Origin: Alphaproteobacteria bacterium
GTDB taxonomy: Bacteria > Pseudomonadota > Alphaproteobacteria > UBA9219
Assembly (NCBI GenBank): GCA_009779135.1
Contig: WREW01000011.1
Span: 1-38,858, forward strand
Direction: 5' to 3'
DNA: 38,858 nucleotides
Below are positions 33,082 through 38,858 of the stretch, one piece after another. Both the position numbers and the translations under genes were made by a program. Every line of letters begins with the position of its first letter. Within the stretch, counting starts at the first letter, position 1. The notes under the pieces were generated by a model. It was not told the origin of the DNA. It was given only the letters and a program-made list of their open reading frames with translations, and searched no databases.

Positions 33082-34077
33082 AGCCGGAGGCAAAGGCTTA
33101 CTCGTCACAACAGGTTTTTTCTTGACCGGCGCTTTTTGGGGCGCGGGTTTTTTCACGGCGGCCTTTTTCACTTCAGTCTTGACCTCATGCCGCATCGCTT
33201 CAAAACTCGTGCATCCCGTGATGCCTTGGAAAAAGCCGCTGAAGCTTTGGCGCACAGGATCAAAGCTGCCTATGATGATGGTGTTCTGAAAGCCCTCAGG
33301 CTGCTTGATCCACTTCCCGGGATTGATAAGAATGCGCAGCGTATCTTCATCATATTCACCGCTGACCCGATAAGATCCCGCAGGAACATCAGGATTTTTT
33401 TCCGTGGGGAAAAATGAAAAAAGCCCGTCAAACTTGCCATCTTTTACTTTTTCAATATGAAGCGTCGCGCCTGTAAAGCCTTGCTCACAAGCATAACTGC
33501 CTTCCCATTTTCCTACCGGCGAAAAATCGGCATGCGCCAATGCATTTCGCGCATCCCATGACGCAGAGCGCCCGGGCCGCACGCTTTCCGCCATAGCAAG
33601 AGTGTCGGCATCACGGACAGAATCCCTAAGCGGCGCCGAAGTTTCACAAAGCACCATCACAAGCCCGATATCCCCCGCCGACCACAGCATAATAAGATTT
33701 TTGTCCGCGCGGTCTGCCGTAAAAAGCGTGACATCGTCCGAGATTCCGCTGGCCGCCTTGGCCTCGACCGTAAAATCCTGCGTCAAAAGGCGATCCACCG
33801 TGGTGTTGAAAATATTGTCCACGCGGTTTTGTTCCTGCGCGTCCACACGCCAGCCATAAGCTTCCATCCGGCCACAGGTTCGCCCAAGCGCGCTGCTGGA
33901 CGTAAGCATGGCCATTTGAAAATTGCGCTGGATCGGAAGCACAAGCGGCGGATCATCAAAGCTAATGCCGGCGATGGCCGAGCTCACCACGCCAAGCGGC
34001 TGCTGGGCCTGAGACGATGAAGAAAAGCCGAAAAAGATTCCAAAAACCAGAAGTAAAACTCTAAGAGCTGTTTGCAT
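33040..34077 (-). CDS. Secreted hypothetical protein with Lys/Pro-rich tail
   Basis: The 345-residue protein has a signal peptide (hydrophobic residues 5-18, likely cut after SQA at about 24), so it is periplasmic or secreted. A first domain (about 30-170) is unassigned. A second domain (about 190-295) has a repeated strand pattern, SPVGKWEGSYACEQG, ATLHIEKVKDGKFDGLFSF, GSYRVSGEYDEDTLRILI and SFDPVRQSFSGFFQG, resembling small beta-barrel folds. The tail (300-330) is Lys/Pro/Ala-rich and probably disordered. The ATG at 34077 with GGAG upstream is preferred to a TTG at 34092. It converges on the 32137 gene. I cannot name a family. Confidence 0.7.
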   Translation of the reverse strand: MQTALRVLLLVFGIFFGFSSSSQAQQPLGVVSSAIAGISFDDPPLVLPIQRNFQMAMLTSSSALGRTCGRMEAYGWRVDAQEQNRVDNIFNTTVDRLLTQDFTVEAKAASGISDDVTLFTADRADKNLIMLWSAGDIGLVMVLCETSAPLRDSVRDADTLAMAESVRPGRSASWDARNALAHADFSPVGKWEGSYACEQGFTGATLHIEKVKDGKFDGLFSFFPTEKNPDVPAGSYRVSGEYDEDTLRILINPGKWIKQPEGFQNTIIIGSFDPVRQSFSGFFQGITGCTSFEAMRHEVKTEVKKAAVKKPAPQKAPVKKKPVVTSKPLPPASTLETPSGIVLDR

Positions 34078-34126
34078 ATTCACGCTCCACAAAACCGAAT
34101 CAAACGAAGATTAACCCGCTAGGCCC

Positions 34127-35131
34127 CTATTGCACAAGCTCCTTAACCGGCACGAGATATAACCCCTTGGCGGGAAAGGTAGGAAACCATTGTTCCAGCA
34201 TATCTAAAGTCAAAAGATGGGGATGACCGATCAAAATCACCGACCCGCGCGCTGCCGCGATTTTCTCGGCGCGCTTCAGCTCGCTGCGGATGGCCGAAGC
34301 CTCAAGCACATCGTCAATAAACACGTCACGCGAGGCTGCTTTAACCCCATGCATCGCCGCCAGAGCCGCGCCGAGGCTTTTGCCATGTGTGCGCGAATCA
34401 ACAAAAAACAAACCATGTTCTTTCAGAGTCCGCGCAACAATAGCCATGCCGTCCTGATCGAGCGTGAAGCGGCTGCCCATATGATTGTTAATCCCCTCAT
34501 AGCCCTGAAAGCTCGAAAAGGCCTTTTCAAGTTTGGCTTTGAGGCTGGCTGCGTCATCAGCAACCATTAAGGCATCAGACCTTGTTTTTTGGCTGGCAAG
34601 AGGCTCCATCGGCATATGCAAAAGCAGATCATGTCCGGCCTGCCGCGCCGCTTGGGTCTGCGCGGCAAGATTGGGCGCATAAGGCAGGTAGGAAAGCGTC
34701 ACCGCCTCCGGCAGCCGCAGCGCGCGTTGCGAGCCTTGCTGGGAAAGCCCCATATCATCAATAATAACAGCCACAGCCCCCTTTTTCAGCGGCGGCCTGA
34801 CGGCAGGAGGATACAAAGACGCAAGCTTCGCTTGCTCATCAAGCGAATAGGGCGAACCTTGCCAAAGACCGCTCATTTGCTTTGCGATGATGTCAAGAAG
34901 ATGCGAAAGGCTCTGAGAATCAGGCAAAAGTTTCGATATGACAGGCGGCGCTTCGCGTATATCAATTTTGGTGACAAGCGCATGCCAATGTGTCGGCGCG
35001 CGGCTCTTGTGCAGCGCGCCAGCAAAGCGCCACAAAACAAACCCCGCCACAAGGCAAAGCAACAATATAAGCCCCCACAGGCGAAGGCGTTTTTTTGTTT
35101 TTTTCTTCATAGACTTAGAGCTAACGCCCAT
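34127..35131 (-). CDS. Divergent polysaccharide deacetylase family protein (YibQ-like)
   Basis: A 334-residue protein with an N-terminal membrane helix (about 18-36) and a divergent polysaccharide deacetylase domain (about 118-334). The conserved start AVAVIIDDMGLS carries the Asp pair (125-126), followed by LLLHMPMEPL and GINNHMGSRFT, the metal-ligand regions of the family, and HGKSLGAALAAMHGV. Family members act on envelope sugars in the periplasm; the substrate is unclear. In this family the gene often neighbours ctpA and envC, but here it is divergent to divK. AAGGA is directly adjacent to the annotated ATG, which is too close for an ideal site; ATG at 35110 is the alternative. Confidence 0.85.
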   Translation of the reverse strand: MGVSSKSMKKKTKKRLRLWGLILLLCLVAGFVLWRFAGALHKSRAPTHWHALVTKIDIREAPPVISKLLPDSQSLSHLLDIIAKQMSGLWQGSPYSLDEQAKLASLYPPAVRPPLKKGAVAVIIDDMGLSQQGSQRALRLPEAVTLSYLPYAPNLAAQTQAARQAGHDLLLHMPMEPLASQKTRSDALMVADDAASLKAKLEKAFSSFQGYEGINNHMGSRFTLDQDGMAIVARTLKEHGLFFVDSRTHGKSLGAALAAMHGVKAASRDVFIDDVLEASAIRSELKRAEKIAAARGSVILIGHPHLLTLDMLEQWFPTFPAKGLYLVPVKELVQ

Positions 35132-35181
35132 TCCTTAACAGGATGCTAACGCTTTTAGGTTATCATAATAGAGTAAAAAAC

Positions 35182-35191
35182 AATAGTTTCA
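35182..35191. promoter_or_regulatory. AATAGTTTCA element in the yibQ/divK intergenic region
   Basis: The 10-base sequence is the reverse complement of TGAAACTATT found at 5726-5735, 31490-31499 and 31566-31575. It sits 27-36 bases ahead of the divK start in the short gap between two divergent genes. Confidence 0.3.
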
Positions 35192-35217
35192 CAAGCTAGG
35201 TTCTGATGGACGTCCCC

Positions 35218-35592
35218 ATGCAAAAAACCGTTCTGATTGTTGAGGACAATGAGCTTAATCAAAAATTGTTCCATGACCTCCTAGAGGCCAATGGCTTTTT
35301 GACGATCCACACGGCAGACGGGCTTGAGGCGGTCGATCTTGCGCGCGCCCACAAACCTGATCTGATCCTGATGGACATCCAACTCCCTGAGATTTCAGGG
35401 CTTGAAGTCACAGCCCTGCTTAAAAAAGACATGGAATTGTGCCGGATACCGGTCGTAGCGCTGACGGCCTTTGCCATGAAAGGCGATGCCGAGAAAATCC
35501 TAGCCGGCGGGTGCGAGGGTTATTTATCCAAACCCATATCTGTAGCCTCTTTCCTTGAGACGGTACGTCGCTATACTGACGTGCAGGATTAA
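35218..35592 (+). CDS. divK: Single-domain response regulator DivK
   Basis: The 124-residue protein is a receiver domain without an output domain. In Caulobacter, DivK is phosphorylated by DivJ and PleC, and acts on CckA and PleD to control cell-cycle progression. Phospho-acceptor Asp53 (LILMDIQLP), acidic pair Glu9-Asp10, Thr83 (ALTAF) and Lys105 (LSKPIS) are present. The start at 35218 ([11 protein letters not shown]) puts the aspartate at 53, exactly as in Caulobacter DivK (about 125 residues); the in-frame ATG at 35206 is the alternative. pleD follows after 20 bases, the classic arrangement. Confidence 0.94.
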   Translation: MQKTVLIVEDNELNQKLFHDLLEANGFLTIHTADGLEAVDLARAHKPDLILMDIQLPEISGLEVTALLKKDMELCRIPVVALTAFAMKGDAEKILAGGCEGYLSKPISVASFLETVRRYTDVQD

Positions 35593-35612
35593 AAGGAAGG
35601 ATTCTCACGCTC

Positions 35613-36977
35613 ATGTCTGCGCGCATTCTTGTTGTTGACGATACACCGCTGAATCTCAAAGTGCTCGAAGCCAAGCTTGCGCGTGATTATTATTTCGTCA
35701 CAACAGCCAGCAGCGGACCTCAAGCGCTTGAGATCGCGCAGGCGCAACGTCCGGATCTTATTCTTCTGGATGTCATGATGCCCGACATGGATGGCTTTGA
35801 AGTCTGCGAACGTCTCAAAGCCAACGCCGTGATAAAGCATATTCCCGTGGTGATGGTGACAGCGCTTTCCGATGTCAAGGATCGCGTCCACGGCCTTGAA
35901 AGCGGCGCGGATGATTTTCTGACAAAGCCCATCAATGAAACCGCTTTGCTTGCGCGCGTGCGCTCGCTTTTGCGGCTTAAACTGATGATGGACGAGTGGC
36001 GCATGCGCGAAGAAACCGCCACCCGCTTTGCCCTGCCGTTTGAAGAAGGCACGGATGAAAATGACAAAGGCGGCAAAATCCTCCTTTTGGAAGATGACTC
36101 CTACAGCGCCGAGCATCTGCAAAAAGATCTTACCGCCATGGGCTGCAGCGTCACAGCTGTAGAGTCTATCGACAAGGCTTTGGATCATGTGGCGCAAGAT
36201 GCTTATGATCTTGTGATGATAAGCCTTGATTTGCGCGATGAAGACGGCCTTCGCCTGTGCGCCAATCTCCGCGCTGCGGAAAACACCCGCACCCTGCCGA
36301 TTTTGTTGATGAGTCAGGACACGGACATGGAGCGCGTTGCGCGAGGCCTTGATCTGGGCGCCAATGATTACATCATGCGCCCCATTGAAACGGCGGAGCT
36401 GAGCGCCCGCACGCGCACGCAGCTCAGGCAGAAACGCTATTACGACCGCCTGCACCGTAATTATGAACATCATTTGTCACTTGCCCTTGTGGATCCTCTG
36501 ACGGGCGCTTACAACAGGCGTTATCTCGACATGCATTTCCCCGCCATCTTCGCACGCAGCAAGAATGAAACGCGACCCCTGTCCGTCCTTTCTTTGGATC
36601 TTGACCATTTCAAGTCCGTGAACGACCGCTTCGGCCACGCCGCCGGTGACGTTGTTTTGAAAGAAGTCATCAGCCGCGTGAAGCAAAGCCTGCGCCCCGC
36701 CGACCTTGTGGTGCGCATGGGCGGGGAGGAGTTTGCCATCTTAACCCCCGACACCCCCCTTGCCACAGCCCTGAACGTGGCCGAGCGCCTGCGTCTGGCC
36801 ATAGCCACAAAACCCATTGAAATTGAAGGGCAGGCCGAACCCCTGCCCATCACAGCCAGCTTTGGCGTAGCCTCTTTAAACCATGAAAGTGATAAAGACC
36901 CCGCCCTTTTGCTTGAACGCGCGGACATGGCGGTGTATCATGCTAAACAGGCCGGAAGAAATTGTACGAAGAGTTGA
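35613..36977 (+). CDS. pleD: Diguanylate cyclase PleD (REC-REC-GGDEF)
   Basis: The 454-residue protein makes c-di-GMP when its first receiver is phosphorylated. Receiver 1 (1-125) has Asp53 in LILLDVMMPDMDGF. Receiver 2 (about 150-275) is degenerate, without a clear acceptor (MISLDLRDEDGL). The GGDEF domain (about 290-454) has the active site GGEEF at 370-374 and an intact inhibitory site RPAD at 361-364. Length and layout match Caulobacter PleD, which triggers the motile-to-sessile transition. It lies 20 bases after divK. AAAAGGA precedes the start. Confidence 0.97.
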   Translation: MSARILVVDDTPLNLKVLEAKLARDYYFVTTASSGPQALEIAQAQRPDLILLDVMMPDMDGFEVCERLKANAVIKHIPVVMVTALSDVKDRVHGLESGADDFLTKPINETALLARVRSLLRLKLMMDEWRMREETATRFALPFEEGTDENDKGGKILLLEDDSYSAEHLQKDLTAMGCSVTAVESIDKALDHVAQDAYDLVMISLDLRDEDGLRLCANLRAAENTRTLPILLMSQDTDMERVARGLDLGANDYIMRPIETAELSARTRTQLRQKRYYDRLHRNYEHHLSLALVDPLTGAYNRRYLDMHFPAIFARSKNETRPLSVLSLDLDHFKSVNDRFGHAAGDVVLKEVISRVKQSLRPADLVVRMGGEEFAILTPDTPLATALNVAERLRLAIATKPIEIEGQAEPLPITASFGVASLNHESDKDPALLLERADMAVYHAKQAGRNCTKS

Positions 36978-37013
36978 TTTCTCTGGTCTTTTTTCAAAGA
37001 ACAGGTTTTTACG

Positions 37014-37319
37014 ATGCGTTTGGCTCTTTTCATCCTTATGCTTTTAGTGGCTTCCAGCGCTACGGCGCTGGCAGGAAACAAGAATTTTCCGGGCGATATG
37101 TTCTACGACCGCCACTGGGTTTACGACCGCCCCTATGTTCCAAGCGACAGCGCAAGAGGCGCCGACATGTTCGCCCCCGTGCCCCCCCTGTACAACCGCA
37201 ACGCCGACATGTTCGACGGCCTGACCAAACGCGCCACCAAAGTAAGCACCCGCGAAGACATGTTCCGCACCCGCTGGGTCCACACCGCCCCCAAACGCCC
37301 GCTGGTTATAGACCCCTAA
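37014..37319 (+). CDS. Small secreted protein with four DMF motifs
   Basis: The 101-residue protein has a signal peptide (hydrophobic residues 3-15, likely cut after ATALA at about 20). The mature part is basic and aromatic, with Asp-Met-Phe at 28-30, 51-53, 65-67 and 82-84 at roughly regular spacing, and paired RHWVYD/TRWVHT segments (33-38 and 86-91). I know no named family. It lies 36 bases after pleD on the same strand, so it may be co-transcribed. A palindromic repeat begins 20 bases after the stop. Confidence 0.6.
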   Translation: MRLALFILMLLVASSATALAGNKNFPGDMFYDRHWVYDRPYVPSDSARGADMFAPVPPLYNRNADMFDGLTKRATKVSTREDMFRTRWVHTAPKRPLVIDP

Positions 37320-37338
37320 GCCACGCTCAGCCCTCCCT

Positions 37339-37441
37339 CTTGTCACCCGCGAGGAAGGCCTTTAGGCCTGACGCGGCAATCCCTGCAACATCGCCGAGAT
37401 TGCCGCGTCAATCCGCCTGCGGCGGCTTTCCTGCCAATGAT
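37339..37441. repeat. Dispersed palindromic repeat, copy 3 (inverted orientation)
   Basis: Arms begin TTGTCACCCGCGAGGAAGGCCTTTAGG (broken here: TTGTCACCCGCGAGGAAGG) and end GGCTTTCCTGCCAATGATA. The GGCCTTTAGGCC arm comes first, so it is inverted relative to copy 2. Its right part overlaps the end of plsC and supplies that gene's stop codon. Confidence 0.85.
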
Positions 37442-38157
37442 ATGTGGGGGGAAGCCAACCTCTCACTCTCCCCCTCAACAGCCTTTTCCAGAACCCGCAT
37501 CATCTTCGCGCGCGGCAAACCCGCCTCAATCACAGGAAGAAAAACAATCTCCGCCACGCCGGAACGCAGGATAAAAGATCCTTTGGGCCAGAAAAGTCCC
37601 GTATTAAGCGCCACAGGAACAACAGGTATATTTAAATCCTGATAGAGCACAGCCATCCCGACCTTGTAGGGCTTCTTAACACCCGGCAGCACGCGCGTGC
37701 CTTGGGGAAAAACGACAATCTTACGCCCCTCTTGCGCCGCCTGTCGCGCCGCGCGTTTCATCACGGCCAGAGCCTTCGTCCCGCCCTTGCGGTCAATCGG
37801 AATAAGGCCTGAGGCTTTGGCAAACCATCCCCACAAAGGAACATAAGTCAGTTCCTTTTTCAGCACCACCGCCGGATCATCAAGAAGAAGATGCAAAAGA
37901 CAAGTTTCAAAAGCGGACTGATGCTTGGCCGCGATGATGCAGGCGCCGTCTGGAATATGTTCAAGGCCGCTTACACGAAAGGAAAGCCTTGCGGTAATTT
38001 TTACGCCGAGCACAAAACCGCGCTCCCAGTAACGGATCATAGTCGCCAGCTTGCGGCGCGGCAAAGCAAGAACCCACACGAAAAGAAGAGTCGGAACAAA
38101 AGTCCAAAACAAAAAAAACAGCCAGAATGAAAACGCCCGCAACCGGTTCATAGCCAC
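37408..38157 (-). CDS. plsC: 1-acyl-sn-glycerol-3-phosphate acyltransferase
   Basis: The 249-residue enzyme makes phosphatidic acid from lysophosphatidic acid at the inner membrane. An N-terminal membrane helix (about 8-32) precedes the acyltransferase domain. Motif I is KHQSAFE (His79, Glu84), the HxxxxE form common in alphaproteobacteria. Motif III is FPQGTR (150-155) with Gln in place of the usual Glu. Residues 239-249 (ISLAGKPPQAD) and the stop codon lie inside a dispersed palindromic repeat, so the C-terminus has been replaced or extended by the insertion. The start overlaps the ydcF stop by 10 bases. Confidence 0.94.
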   Translation of the reverse strand: MAMNRLRAFSFWLFFLFWTFVPTLLFVWVLALPRRKLATMIRYWERGFVLGVKITARLSFRVSGLEHIPDGACIIAAKHQSAFETCLLHLLLDDPAVVLKKELTYVPLWGWFAKASGLIPIDRKGGTKALAVMKRAARQAAQEGRKIVVFPQGTRVLPGVKKPYKVGMAVLYQDLNIPVVPVALNTGLFWPKGSFILRSGVAEIVFLPVIEAGLPRAKMMRVLEKAVEGESERLASPHISLAGKPPQAD

Positions 38158-38756
38158 CCTTCCACGATCAAGCGCGCTTTGGCATATAAATATTTGCTGT
38201 ATTCCATGGCAAGAAAGAAGAATGTTTTCGGACTAAGCCACCAGCTTTGCAGTTTGATCGCCTCGGGCACAACAGGATGAGGAATGATACGCATCTCCGG
38301 CATCTGATGGCGCAAAAGCATCACGCTGCGCGGCATATGATAATTCGCCGTTACAAGCCGCATAGAGCTGTAACCTTCCCGCTCCATAAAAGCCTGCGTT
38401 TCAATGGCATTGCCGAGCGTGTTGGTTGCGTTATGGCCAAGCTCGATGCAGCAGGCGCGAAGATCGGGATCAACATTGTTTTCGGGAAAAATCTCTTCCA
38501 TTTTAAGATTGGGATAAACGCCCGAGATAAAGAGCTTGCGGCTAAATCCGGCTTTTAAAAGTTTAAGACCGGCATCCACGCGCTCGCTCCCGCCCGTCAG
38601 GACGATGGCGGCATCCGTAGACGTAAGACCTTCGGTGATGGCAGGCTCCTGATAGGCGCTGATAAAATCCACAAACCGGACAAACCCCGCAGTCCACAGC
38701 AGGGCCGCAAGGATCAAAAGAAGGACACACAGGAAAGTCACATATCGCAACATCAT
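38148..38756 (-). CDS. YdcF/DUF218 family membrane protein
   Basis: The 202-residue protein has an N-terminal membrane helix (about 2-24) and a DUF218 domain: DAAIVLTGGSERVDAGLKLLKAG, KLFISGV, ATNTLGNAIETQAFM and RLVTANYHMPRSVMLL. Family members (YdcF, SanA, ElyC) act in envelope metabolism; ElyC affects peptidoglycan at low temperature. The start at 38756 (MMLRYVTF) is chosen because it overlaps the ftsX stop by one base (TGATG) and places the membrane helix at the N-terminus; longer upstream frames read through ftsX. plsC is coupled downstream. Confidence 0.88.
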   Translation of the reverse strand: MMLRYVTFLCVLLLILAALLWTAGFVRFVDFISAYQEPAITEGLTSTDAAIVLTGGSERVDAGLKLLKAGFSRKLFISGVYPNLKMEEIFPENNVDPDLRACCIELGHNATNTLGNAIETQAFMEREGYSSMRLVTANYHMPRSVMLLRHQMPEMRIIPHPVVPEAIKLQSWWLSPKTFFFLAMEYSKYLYAKARLIVEGWL

Positions 38757-38858
38757 CAGACCATACGCACAAGACATTGCATCACAGAAAAACGCGCTGT
38801 CACGCCGGTAAGAAAAACAGCGCACACAGGAACCAAAATCATCATCACCGACACAATA
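38756..38858 (-). CDS. ftsX: FtsX C-terminal end (partial)
   Basis: The window edge cuts this gene. The 33 readable residues, ending VARFSVMQ-type TARFSVMQCLVRMV, have a hydrophobic segment (VSVMMILVPVCAVFLTGV) followed by the Ala/Arg/Val-rich tail usual at the end of FtsX (ARLTVLRALRRM-like). FtsX is the membrane part of the FtsEX complex that controls cell-wall hydrolases at division. The downstream ydcF and plsC genes are the usual alphaproteobacterial neighbours, which supports the call. Only a short piece is visible, so it remains tentative. Confidence 0.6.
   Translation of the reverse strand, partial: IVSVMMILVPVCAVFLTGVTARFSVMQCLVRMV

Noticed and set aside
1-38858. CRISPR array
   Set aside because: No set of short direct repeats with regular unique spacers; the repeats seen are palindromic, dispersed or island-specific.

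Overview
This window looks like the chromosome of an alphaproteobacterium. The evidence is gene content and order: a tig-clpP-clpX-lon-HU-tRNA-Val block, a divK-pleD pair whose phospho-acceptor positions match the Caulobacter proteins, fumC followed by a small ribbon-helix-helix gene, and an ftsX-ydcF-plsC run. A Micavibrio-like or Rhodospirillales-like lineage fits, but no rRNA or other diagnostic marker is present, so the genus is not assigned.

Layout. Positions 1-2571 are the end of a mobile element (MobC-like protein, small ORF, large serine recombinase) that abuts and overlaps a tRNA-Met gene. Positions 2528-10084 hold tRNA-Met, tRNA-Val and the proteostasis genes HU, lon, clpX, clpP and tig, all on the minus strand, with one unknown gene wedged between lon and clpX. 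A small lipoprotein gene and tRNA-Ser(UGA) follow. Positions 10682-17941 are a complete, compact genomic island inserted in the 3' end of tRNA-Ser. It has 15-bp att duplications, matching integrase arm-site repeats at both ends, a P4-type tyrosine integrase, an AlpA-like regulator, a remodelled replication protein (PC4 domain joined to DUF3631), three unknown proteins and a repeat-rich non-coding segment.

Positions 18043-38858 return to the chromosome: nlpE-like lipoprotein, fabD-fabG without acpP beside them, a UbiB/ABC1 kinase, an AsmA/YhdP-like protein with fumC and an RHH gene, tsaC/sua5, a lytic transglycosylase, rnhB with an alpha/beta hydrolase, an unknown two-gene unit (31600-33081), a secreted protein, a divergent polysaccharide deacetylase, divK-pleD, a small secreted protein with four DMF motifs, and plsC-ydcF-ftsX(partial).

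Signals that genes alone do not explain: (1) a dispersed palindromic repeat in three intergenic places, one copy of which supplies the stop codon and last residues of PlsC; (2) a recurring AATAGTTTCATGA-like motif upstream of several genes, twice found with a CtrA-type TTAA-N7-TTAA sequence; (3) the island's paired arm sites and inverted core sites, which make its integration chemistry readable; (4) degenerate repeats inside the island that may be a replication or control region. The best candidates for undescribed function are the unknown island pair 10897-12516 and the unknown chromosomal pair 31600-33081.
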